Of a stretch of 64,000 nt of DNA, positions 12,195-22,059 are shown piece by piece. The stretch comes from Kappaphycus alvarezii (lineage: Eukaryota; Rhodophyta; Florideophyceae; Gigartinales; Solieriaceae), in contig NADL03000001.1 in the NCBI GenBank assembly GCA_002205965.3, positions 1,302,001-1,366,000 of the forward strand, read 5' to 3'. Position numbers and translations under genes: made by a program. Within the stretch, counting starts at the first letter, position 1. Each line of letters starts with the position of its first letter. The notes beneath the pieces were generated by a model. That model did not search any database. It was not told the DNA's origin and saw only the letters and a list, made by a program, of their open reading frames with translations.

Positions 12195-13812
12195 TCATTC
12201 TTTCATTTGCTCAAGCCCGCGTCTTGCGTCACACTCAGTAACCACTGTGTACTCACTGAAGCAAAGGTCACTAGTGGTGCTGATACTGCAGGTGTCCATA
12301 TCAGCACGTTTTTCTCGAAATACGTTGCTTACGGCTTCACCCGTTTCCCAAAACCAAGATTCGATAGAGATCAAAAAATCGTTGATCTCATTTTCGTAAG
12401 GAATATCGATTTGAAGCACACTCTTCTTCTCGTAAATAACGAGGCAGAAATTGAGAATGTACATCACGTAACTCATCTCGGTCGCTGCCAATCGCTCGTT
12501 CAACATGGCCGGGCGAAATATCGTTTGATAGCAGTGGTATCCCGCGAGACCAAGCACAGTTTGCAACATTTCAAACCGTGAAGTTTCAACATAGCAATCA
12601 AGCATTGCGTTAAAAGGTATGGGATATAGAGCGCCGTGTTAATCAAGATGCCCGCGATGAGTAGCGACTCATGAGATTGTTGCATCGCGCGCAAAGGCTC
12701 CCGCCCTAGGCACAACGACGCAAATAGCAGCAACACTGCCTCGGTGCAGAACGCCGTTGCAAAGTACATTACTACATGGAGCACCGAATGCTGATGAATC
12801 CTCCGCATCAGGTTGCACATCACAATAAATACAGGAATCATCGGCAACAACATGACCATATCTTCCAACGCTTCTACAATCAAGTTTGTGCTTGCCAAGG
12901 GCACTACGACCTCCACCTCCCTGGCAATCTTGTTATCCAGCTCCACCGCCCTCCCATACTTTCAGACACTGGCTCAAACAATTCGATTGATTTGACAAAC
13001 TCCAACAGCCGTTGCCGCATGTATTCCTTCCCCCTTGTTCTAACCAGTGCGAAAGTCCCGCTTCTTGTAGTTCCCTGTAATGGCTCGATGTCTCTGTGCA
13101 AGGTTGTTGTATACTTCCCCCAAATGCGCCAACTTATCCGAGAGCTTCTTTGTCTGACTTTGAATTAACAAAGTTGCTTATCCGGCTCCTCTACGCGTCG
13201 TCGGAAATGGTAAGCCGCTTTTGATTGCGAAGTTTAAGACGAATTTCATCCTCGCGTGGGCTGTTGTGTTTGTAATGTGAGCTGAAGATTTGCAGGAGTA
13301 TTTTCTCAGTGTCCAGGTCACGTTCTAAAGTAACTACTTCTTCCAGGCGCTTGCGAAGGCGATTGCGCAGCCACATGACGAGCTTTACAGTGGCATTGCG
13401 GAGTTCTCTCTTCTCGTTCCACTTGAGAGGCAGACCGGGAGCCGTTTGCAGTGATGAGGAAAGACGCATTGTGAACAACAGGAGACGAGCTATGTTCGTG
13501 TTAATATCATGAGATCCAGGTTGGCGGAATGGCTGGTTGGATTGGCCTTGGTTACGTTGACTCGTAGTTTCCATCAACTCGCCATGTTTCGAAGCGTTGG
13601 TTGGAGAGCGTAATTGGTTGAGGGTGGAGTGCCCTCCTTGCCGAAGTTTTCTGAGGCCGTTGGAAAGAGTCATGCGCTGCCGATTTACTTGCAGGCTCCA
13701 CGGCAGAATTTTTGTTGTTCGCCAGAAAAGAGTTCAGGTCCGAGACCCTTATTCCTTCTGCATCGCACCAATACCTCGAGCTTGACGCTACCAACAGGAC
13801 AAAGGCGAACAA
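12195..13812 (-). pseudogene. diverged or frameshifted paralogue of the 14572-15998 membrane protein
   Basis: Read on the minus strand, the pieces follow the layout of the neighbouring gene. They are a signal-peptide-like start (MFAFVLLVASSS, 13812), a basic/coiled region (13673-13191), a short segment reading QEAGLSHWLEQ where the neighbour has QESGFHTWLER, a segment FVKSIELFEPV versus KTSNVLEPV, then ELDNKIAREVEV before several hydrophobic membrane segments (12946-12500), and a C-terminal part (12605-12195). At least four frame changes separate them. Given the homopolymer errors elsewhere, the gene may be intact. The family is unknown to me. The tandem, same-strand arrangement points to local duplication followed by strong divergence. 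Confidence 0.5.
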
Positions 13813-14571
13813 ATGAAAAGTTGGGCGACATAGAAATTGGGGCGTGCTGCTTGAGAGGCTTGCGGATTGTTGAGTTTAACGACTTTACTGGTAAATGATG
13901 GGAGTATCAAATGGCGATGAGTATTCGTTCAATTCCTCGGATGCCTTCTTTTCTCCTGGAAAGCTCTTAGAACGCCCTCATGGAGTCTTGTGGGCGAATG
14001 CTCGCACGATCTCGACTGCCAAATACCAAATTAGCTAATACTGAAATAAAAAAGGAGCTTGCTTCGACCGAATGTTTAAAGGCGACAGTCACACATAGTT
14101 CAAAATTGAAAATCAAATCGGGTAGATCACACCTACTTGCAACACTTTCATTTTAATCAACAAAAGCTCTTGGCGCCAAGATCCGTGCAAAATCTCAGCG
14201 GAAAATATCCTAACCAACATTGCTTTTCTTCTCCTCCTCTAGTCTGTACTTCAACCAAGTGCACGCGCGAAAAGTCTCTCGACATCCCCCGCAGTACAAC
14301 TAGTAACCTTGTCCACTGGCTTCCACAGGCACACTCATGAAGAAATCCTCGCAGAAGTGAAACAACACGACACTTGCAGTCGGATGTTCTTCCGCTCACC
14401 TTTTCAATTCCGCAACTCATTGCCCTCTCCCTACCTACACCTGCGGATGGGGCTTTCAGTGAAAAAGGTCTGCAGCTGCAGTCTGCCTATTACACACCTC
14501 ATCCGCTCCCATGATTATAAAATGAATAAACTCTGAGACTTGTTTTGTCTTTTCAGATTGTCTTTGCGTCT
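13813..14571. other. intergenic between tandem paralogues
   Basis: No gene was recognised. This would hold the upstream region of the 13812 gene and the 3' region of the 14572-15998 gene. Confidence 0.4.
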
Positions 14572-15998
14572 TTAGCGAGGATTGCCAGTCCCGGAAAAGA
14601 TAGGTAATCCTGCGAAATAGATGGGCTGATCAGCGCCCGCAGTCTTCACAAAAGCCGGGTTCTGTACCATGAACGACTGATCCGGATAGGTCGCAAACGA
14701 GCCGGAATCTGCCTTGCGATCCTTGACGGCAGCCTGCAAGATATGCATGCCGCGATCATACAGGGTGTACAAAAAGATAGCCGAGTAAACAGCATAGGCC
14801 GGGGCGCCGATGTTTGGATCCTTGTCAAGGATGGTGCGTTTGTAGGCGTTCATGAAAAAGTGAAGACCGACACAGGACATGCAAATATATTGAGCAAAGT
14901 CCTTTCGTGCGCCTGAGACGTAGGCGGTTACACCGTGGAGGACTAGATGGGCGACGAAGAGGAGAAAATGGATAATCATAAAGGACTCGGCGAGGGTTTG
15001 GGCGCGATGGCGAAATACAATGAGGATATCCGTGCGGCTAAGGATGGTCATGACGGTACAGACGAGCGACATGACGCCAAAATAGAGGTTGATGGCAATA
15101 AGATAGTGCTCGACAGTGAGGAGGGATAGGCGCTGGCGAACCTTGAGGACGAGCCAGATCGAGGCGACAGTGGGGCAGAGAAGGATGATGTAAAAGATAA
15201 GGCCAGAATAGAAGGGACTATTCTTGATGGCGGGGAGATAGCGATTGATGGCCTCTGTAGTCTCATTGGTAAGCTGTTCATTCAGCTCTGCGGCCTCATC
15301 GACGCCACGAAGCACTGGTTCCAAGACGTTTGAGGTTTTCAGAATCGACTCCTTAATGATCGGTGGGAGAATGTCCACGTTACGTTCAAGCCAAGTGTGA
15401 AAGCCACTCTCCTGGAAACGAGAGACGAGATCTTCGACTTTCTTCATGAGGCGCTCACGCTCCATTTCCAACTCACGTTCTCGTGCATCGGTCTTTTTGC
15501 GTTCGGCATCCATCTTTTCATAGGCGAGATCAAAGTTTGATTTTTCGGCTTTGAGATCCTCGAGGAGCTTTTCAATGTGACGACGCTCCTCGGCAATCTG
15601 TTCTTTTTCATCCCATGTTGCGTTTTTCTTTTGTTCGGCCATGCGGAGACTTTCCTTGGCGCGCAGCTCTTCATCGCGCACTGCCTTTTCATCATCTTCT
15701 TTTCCGGCGAGACGTTGCTTGAGGTGAAGAACGCGGTGCAAGAGTTCTGCCTTGGAACGCATTTTGGATTGGAGGGCTTCAATTTCGGAGAGTTTGCGTT
15801 GGAGGTCTTCCTTTTCGGAGGAAACCTGACTGAGGGCTTCGTCATCGGCGCGAACTAGGGAATCATCACTGGAAAGGGTTTCATTGGCAGCTTCTGGGGC
15901 GAGCTCGGCGGGATCGCCGTAATCTGCTAGGACTAGGGTTAGAACGAGTGTGAATAAGGTGAGCGAAACAAGAAGGAATGGGTGTGTAAGCGGGGCAT
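14572..15998 (-). CDS. unknown secretory-pathway protein: signal peptide, coiled coil, multi-spanning membrane domain
   Basis: The product is about 475 aa. A clear signal peptide (FLLVSLTLFTLVLTLVLA) precedes an acidic segment, then a coiled coil of about 150 residues rich in E, K, R and A. Four to five hydrophobic segments follow (FYSGLIFYIILLCPTVASIW, YLIAINLYFGVMSLVCTV, FMIIHFLLFVAHLVLHGV, YICMSCVGLHFFM, YAVYSAIFLYTLY), then a short polar tail ending in GTGNPR. There is no in-frame ATG for the signal peptide. The ATG at 15998-15996 is one base out of frame, and one extra C in the C run just after it (15992-15995 on the plus strand) restores it and gives an exact whole number of codons. The domain order suggests a membrane protein with a lumenal or extracellular coiled coil. 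I do not recognise the family. Confidence 0.65.
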
Positions 15999-16254
15999 GT
16001 TGGTTATATGATAGTTGGGATTTGGGCGAAGGGGCCTGTTGCCTCCGAGCTGAAGGAAAGTGAGGAGGGGCCTAGTAAGGATTGTTGATTTTGGTCGACA
16101 GACAAGTAGAGAGTTTGGGTGGAGAGCAGGAAAAGGATTTCACGAAATAATGAAGAGGGACAAAGAGGGAATAATGGGGTTTGCTGTCAAGTGCTGAGGC
16201 AAGTTTGAAATAAGACAATTTGGTACGGCACAATACCGCTCACTGTTTTGGAAT

Positions 16255-16560
16255 ACTTTACAATACTGTACTGTACAGTACTTGGAACGGATCACAAGTT
16301 TTAGTGCACGTTTCCATGTAGCGCACTAAATGCTTGGTGCAAATACAATCTGTACTGGCACTGTACAATACTGTACAATACTGTACCGTACCTCAACATT
16401 GTTCCCTTGTACTAGTGCATTACAGCAAAACTGCTGCACTCGGGCAACGGCAATCAAATTGCGGCACAGCGATCATGCTTCACTCGGCAAACGAGGTATG
16501 GGAATGCTCACATTACTGTACTGTACGCTAAATTAGCGTTTAGTTACTGTACTGCACTGC
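16255..16560. repeat. GTAC-palindrome motif cluster
   Basis: Repeated TACTGTACAGTAC-like stretches occur at 16260-16283, 16360-16393, 16514-16529 and 16546-16557, between the divergent ends of the 14572 and 16692 genes. Confidence 0.6.
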
Positions 16561-16691
16561 CTCCGTGTCAGTGTCATATGTGTACAGTTCAGACCAATTG
16601 GGAGTTGCCAGGTGTAATTCAGTATGAAAATTAGTCAAAAGTCTGCCGATTTCTGATTTCTGACTTTTATTTGTTGTACCGCATATCATAT

Positions 16692-18231
16692 CTACCCCTG
16701 AATGCATCTGGCGCAATTTTCAGGCACACGCCCTTGCCACAAATCGGTTGTGTGCCGAAATGCCGCCCCACCGACTCCCTCTGCCAACCGAAACCCGGCA
16801 GGCACCGATGGTGCGAAATGCACCCCAGCCAACAACCGCGACCTGCCACAACTCCTCGCCGCCTCCTGCAACGATCTAAACCGCAACTTGATCGGCACCT
16901 CCACCGGTGAACGCGGTTGTGGAATCACCAACGGCTGCACCACAGTTTCAAATGCCGGGATACTTGTGTTTCCAAACAAACTCTCCAACTGTAGTTGCAA
17001 ATGATCCAGTGTTGCTTGACAAATCACCGCACTGGCAGACGGAAACTCCGAGTGTGGTTGGATGGGTACCAGCGGTTCCCATTCATCTCCCAGTACCATC
17101 CACTCCCTTGGCCCAGGCCCTTGAACGCCCGGATCATTTTTCCTTGGAACAGTCGCCGTATCACCGTCGTCGGCCGCACCAAATCATGCCTCACTTTCTC
17201 CTTCCACGCCAACAGCACAGCGTCATGCTGAGCCATCGCCTCACTCAGTACTATCCTTGTCAAGTCCTTTGCATCCATCCCTAACGCATCTGCATAGAAC
17301 CCCGCAAAAAACCCAACGACAAAAACTTATTCTCCCACCAATATGCCAACGTAATCTGACGTGCCGTCACCTCCCTCGTCCGATTCAACAACCGCTCCAC
17401 CAGTTTCTCAATCCTCATCCTATCCCTCATACTAAACGAACCCCTACGGTTCGCCTCCTCATACGGCCCCTCCACCTCCTTCCCTTGAAACATCTCCCTC
17501 GACACACCAACGGAGTCACAACTCGTCCCACATGCGGCGTCACATGCTCCTGCGTACCAAACAGCCCTCTAAAATCAACCTGAAATCGCAACGGCTGCCA
17601 CCGCAACGGAAACTCAATCCGCGTTTCCCTCACCCCCCCAAATTCACCGGCCGATACCCCGTCGAATCTTCAAACTGCATTCGAAAATCCCTCCGCGTCA
17701 CATCCCCCGCGAATTCCATCCATCCCGCCCGAAAAACTCCCCCGCACGTCCCGCCTTGACATTCGCCCACCCCACAAGCGTCGTCTCATCCCTTGACCCG
17801 TCAAACGGCGTCAACCCCGCCCCCTGCAAAAATTGCCCATACCCCAACCCCTCGTCCCGAAACTCCGCCAACAACAATCGAAACGTAATATACGAGCTAA
17901 TGATCGCCTGACTCAGCGGGTCGCAAAACTCCTCCGCCACCGTATCATTCGTCCCGAAAAACGACAATGCAACCGGGTTACACGCCGCCTGGATTTCGTA
18001 CGCCCCCAACGTCACCAACAGCACATACCGAATTGCAAGCGGCGTTTGCAGGCGAATCGCACCGATGGGAAACAGCGCTAGCAACGCCGCGTTGGGCGGA
18101 TTGACCCGACGCGGTCAGGGTTTCTAGCAGCGTCGCGGCACCCTGCGGCGTCGGGGCGGATGCCGGTGGAGCTGCGCATGCGACAGCAACGCGAGGGTGG
18201 CAAGGATGAGCGCGCGGAGCAGCGGGCGCAT
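16692..18231 (-). CDS. vanadium-dependent haloperoxidase-like (PAP2 fold) secreted protein, copy 1
   Basis: The minus-strand start is MRPLLRALILATLALLSHAQ (ATG at 18231), a typical signal peptide, so the protein should enter the secretory pathway. Next come LAIRYVLLVTLGAYEIQAAC, GRDGWNSRG, PLRWQPL and TPHVGRVVTPLV. Then come the three PAP2/haloperoxidase signature blocks: KEKVRHDLVRP (K-x6-RP), HSEFPSASAV where the family has PSGH, and SRLLAGVHF (SR-x5-H). The PSGH block reads PSAS, so the usual Gly and catalytic His are replaced. The vanadate-binding SR-x5-H is kept. Reading frame changes occur near 17700, 17500, 17280 and 17060; the same segments line up with copy 2 at 56617-58137, so I treat it as one gene. 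Vanadium haloperoxidases oxidise halides with H2O2; with this active site the activity is uncertain. Confidence 0.7.
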
Positions 18232-18840
18232 TGTGGTAGTGGTTGGTTTGTGGGTGGAGGGGATGGTGGCGAGGGGGGATGCGGTGGGTGGGGGAGAAGG
18301 GGGGCGGGGGGATGTGTGTGTGGTGGAGGCGGTTGCGGTTGACGGGTTGGCTGGTATGTTGTAGGGGGGTGGCGCACAGCCAGGGTTGGGGATATGGGAG
18401 GCGCACATCCTGGCTGGGGGTGTCCGTTGTACGTAGCGCTCGTGAGTTGGGGTCAGATAGCCGTTCATGTGCCGCAAGTACCGTTCACACATTGGAATTG
18501 CAGTTCAAGCTACGGAAAGGATGCCGCCATGATTCGGTATTCAAAAGAGCGAGGGCAGGATGGATGTATGGAACGGTAACTGCATTTGAGGTTTGAATCT
18601 CCGATGCTCCTCCTCCGGATCTCAAAAGCCGCTCTTCAAGCTATTGCCCACCGGTGGTGATTAGCGGGGGTGCCATATGTACACGCGTTGGTATCGTAGC
18701 AAACCCTGTCCACAAGTCAAAATGTTGTCGCCAGTCACTTTCAGAGAGTGTCACGTTTACCGCAGGGATGGGAGGCAGCGCCAAAGAGACTTGAAGCCCG
18801 ATGTTGGTTTGAAAAAGCATGCAATTGAAGCTGCTCTCTT
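18232..18840. other. upstream region of haloperoxidase copy 1, no other gene seen
   Basis: A G/T-rich stretch (18240-18420, plus strand) lies directly upstream of the signal peptide. Minus-strand frames through it are proline/threonine-rich low complexity and are not convincing protein. Confidence 0.4.
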
Positions 18841-18851
18841 CGTTCCATATA

Positions 18852-18886
18852 CGGTACAGTACAGTGCAGTACAGTACTGCACAGTA
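18852..18886. repeat. GTAC-palindrome motif cluster
   Basis: ACGGTACAGTACAGTGCAGT followed by ACAGTACTGCACAGT is a dense run of the dispersed motif. Confidence 0.65.
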
Positions 18887-19254
18887 TCATACGTCTAGAG
18901 TTAATGAACTTAAAACCTCCACGGGTATCCACATTCGAAACGTTTTCAGGCAGATGGAACTGAATTTACGTTCTGCCAGATTGAGAATGGAGCTGATTAG
19001 ACTCGAGTACATCTGGCTGCTCCAATGTCTACCTACTGTCTCGTACCTTACACTACCCGAGAATATTTTGAGACCAAAACTAAACTTCTCCACAGCTTTG
19101 AATAAAGATCCTCTCCCACTGTAAGAAAGTGCTTTTGAACAGCTTCCCAAAAATGCAAACAGCTGAATATTGTCGGATTCTGCATCGGACATCTGTAAGT
19201 ACTGTAACACTTTATGGCATTAATAACAGGTGTCCGCTGCAGGATCCCTAAGAG

Positions 19255-21153
19255 CTAACAGGATGGTCCACGTCGTCCACGTGCAGCGACATGCGCGAAA
19301 AAAAAGCTTGCGCAACTGACGACCAGATAGTGCAAATGATGCGGCGGCAACTCGTGCTTGCAGGTCAATCCAACAGAGGTGCTGAACTTCTCCGCGATAC
19401 GCGGCAGAAGACCCTCGATGAAGAGGAAGGTGGCAGGAGAAGGCGAGCCCAAAGAATCGAACGCCAGCGGTTGGAACTCGAAATTGGGGGCCTGTGTCGG
19501 GGTGTCTGAGGGCGGTGGCAGACGCCGCGAAAGTTTTCGCTGCAGGTCCGTCACCTTTTTGCGGTGAGCGATGGCAGCGGCACCGCGCATTTCGCGGGTG
19601 GCCTTCAATCTTACGTCGTCCTTGAACGGAGAGACGATGGTGACATCACAGGCAATGGGCGGACCGCGTTGCCGTCGGGGACAAGCGGTGGGTGGACCGG
19701 GATGTCGGCGGTCGTAGTTCCGTTCCTGGACGAGGAGTGGGACCTCCAACTGGCAGTCTAAGCCTGCAGCGCGGGCGATACGGCCGGCGATGACGTTGCG
19801 TGGCGAGTCATGCCGGTGATTGCGACCGAATCTAGAGGGGCACAGGTCGACTGCGTGATCTCCCAAGCTGTCCATCGGGCGTTTACAATGCTCGCAGTTC
19901 CGAGGAAGCGAGTCGTCATAAACAGACAGCCCGAGGAAGCGTCGTATCATGATCCTCCAGTGTATGGCAGACACTTCCGTGTCGGCGGAGGGATGTGCGA
20001 GCAGGAAGGCGGCACCAGGGCCTTTGCGGAATGCGAGGCGCGTATCCGGTCCCGCGCTGCGGCGGCGGTGTGGTCGGGATTCGGGTAGCGAGTCCATACA
20101 TAGTTGGCCCAGTGTACCTTGGCCCGAGCCTCCTGCTGCACACCCTTTAGGTAGGTTTGGACGCGGGTGTGCGCTGCAGATAGGGAAGGTACTTCCAGGG
20201 AAATATCTTCCAAGAGTAAAACACCCAAACCTTTCCCCTGATAGGAGAAGCGGGTTAAAGGAGCCCAGGTCAACGGAGTATGGAAGGCCGGGATGCGGAG
20301 CACAACTCGCGCATAGGGATGGCGGCTTGGCGAAGGAAAAAATTCTTGTCGTGGCGGCGGCGGGTTCCAGTGAGGGCGGTGGAGCGCGGTCCGATGTGAG
20401 TCCCGGTCCTGACGCGAGCAGGTGCCGCGTCAGTGAGGCTTGAGGCACAGCACCATGAAGGAATGGCTCGAGTAGCGTGAAGCCGAGGCCACCATGTCGG
20501 AAGGGCAGGGTAGCCTGGGACCACGCTTTATCGGTCAGCGTGACTCCATGAAGCTCCAAGAAAAACGAACGCTGCTGGGTTTCGAAAGCCTCGGCAGCCG
20601 GACGGGCGTCCTTCGGGTCAGCGAGCTTGAAGGCGTGCTCCACAAGGCAGGCCGGCGCGCACAGGCGGTGCATGTGGTAGCGGGCCCGCGGGTCGTCGAC
20701 CTTTAGCAGCAACTCGAGGGTGCGGCGGCAGCTGTCGGTCTTGACCTGCAGGAACGATTGAGTAAACCGGCGGTTGCGTATTGGAGTTCCCAATAGTTTA
20801 AACCCGTCGGGGGAGCACTCTGCAAGGCGGAACTGCGGAGGAACGCCTCGCGTTCTGGCCGCAGGACAGTTGGCCAGAAGACGCGTGTTTTGGCAGCGTT
20901 GAGTGCAGGCCGTATACGGGTCCGTCGTCACAAAGTAAGCGGAGCGCTTTTCGGAGCTCGGGAGAGACCCCATCAGCGTCCCGTCGTCGGCATACCAGTG
21001 GTTCATGACTACACATGTCCCTGCGGCGATCCGGCGGATGCTCATGATCGTGGCACGGATCGCCACCTCCAAACCATGGTCCGTCTCCTCGGCCGTATCC
21101 TCTACGAGAGGGGTCTTCCGGATGCGTAGAAGGCCATCGTCGAGCAGGCTCAA
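19255..21153 (-). mobile_element. 5'-truncated non-LTR retrotransposon ORF (reverse transcriptase with C-terminal endonuclease-like domain)
   Basis: The ORF is 632 aa on the minus strand. It enters inside the reverse transcriptase palm at HWYADDGTLMG (YADD catalytic box), so the fingers and first catalytic Asp are missing. A thumb/connection region follows, then a zinc-knuckle-like C-x2-C...GDHA...C cluster (CEHCKRPMDSLGDHAVDLC). The C-terminal domain contains DVTIVSPF and QPLAFDSLGS. This order (RT, CCHC, DV-type nuclease core) fits non-LTR elements with a restriction-like endonuclease. Between ERNYDR and PIACDVT a different frame reads TADIPVHPPLVPDGNAV, so two compensating frame changes probably sit here. 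The upstream end stops within 30 bp of an oppositely oriented copia gag fragment. Class is inference; it is not a full-length element. Confidence 0.65.
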
Positions 21154-21180
21154 GCCAAAGGACAGATCGACAATCTTCAG

Positions 21181-21660
21181 ATGGAGACCTCTGTCGAGGC
21201 TGCACTTCAGATCTTAAGATTCGTCGCTGTTGATCCGCCGATCACAATGGTAAACCGTTTGATTTCGTCCTATCAGAAGGTCACAAGTTGTCGCCGAGAG
21301 AAAAATGAGAAACTTTCGGACTTCGTCTTTCGCTTCCACGGTCTGGCAGCCAAGCACTTGTTGCTCTTTCATGCTTCCTCTTTGTCCCAAATTGGAGAAG
21401 TGTTGGCCATTACTCTTCTAAACAACGCTATGTTGGAAGAAGGAACATTGACAAACGCCAAACTTCAGCCAATCGCTCTCGCTGAGTCGAGGGCTCGGAA
21501 TGACGGGCAAGCTGATTCCGTCATCAAGGTCCCTGAATCAAGAATGGAAGAATTGAAACAAATTAATGCCGATTTGGAATCAGTTAATCGTCCTACGGCC
21601 ACCAATATCGGACCTCGGAACTATGAAGACCTCTTTTTGTTTATATATATATATATATAA
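21181..21660 (+). mobile_element. gag fragment of an older Ty1/copia-type element
   Basis: This 159-aa frame has a UBN2/gag-like helical pattern (LISSYQKVTSCRREKNEKLS, ALAESRARNDGQ). It ends in a TA microsatellite (about 21643-21659) immediately before a putative LTR. It lies upstream of that LTR, so it should belong to a different, older element into which the next one inserted. Confidence 0.45.
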
Positions 21661-21661
21661 G

Positions 21662-22047
21662 TGATACGAGTCTGTCATGCCGATATCGGCATGAACGTCT
21701 TCACGTGTATAGTGTACTTCCGTACACTGATGTCCAACGGGCACCGGTCCATTTTATCTCGCAAGACACGATTCTTTGTTTTGGCATGGCCTCCGGCCGA
21801 CAAGACTCAAGACTCAAATTAAAATGCGACGTGAGCAACCGCTCCCCCTGCGGGCGCTGTCGCCTCGCTGTCCCATCGCTGTCCGGTTCAGGAAGCCGGG
21901 GGCGGCGCCTCACTCAAGTGCGAGGAGGCGCACTTCGTGCAGCAAACCGCACGAATTCGACCTGCGGTCAAGTCACCAATGTGACCATGTACTGCAGAGT
22001 CTTCCAGTCGGTAATACGACGTATAGATCGAAGGACTTATAAGTTCA
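21662..22047 (+). repeat. putative 5' LTR of copia-type element
   Basis: It begins TGATACGAG, contains a perfect 20-bp palindrome at 21675-21694 (TCATGCCGATATCGGCATGA), and ends ...AAGTTCA. Fourteen bases downstream, 22061-22071 reads TGGTCTCAAAG, close to a primer-binding site for initiator tRNA-Met (TGGTATCAGAG). No matching 3' LTR was seen after 26491, so the call rests on position, TG...CA ends and the PBS only. Confidence 0.45.
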
Positions 22048-22059
22048 ACTGAATAGCGG

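Noticed and set aside
12003..12581. 192-codon plus-strand frame
   Set aside because: Antisense to the membrane-protein paralogue; composition does not look like a protein.
18078..18492. proline-rich minus-strand frames upstream of haloperoxidase copy 1
   Set aside because: Only the last part, the signal peptide from 18231, is supported by the paralogue.
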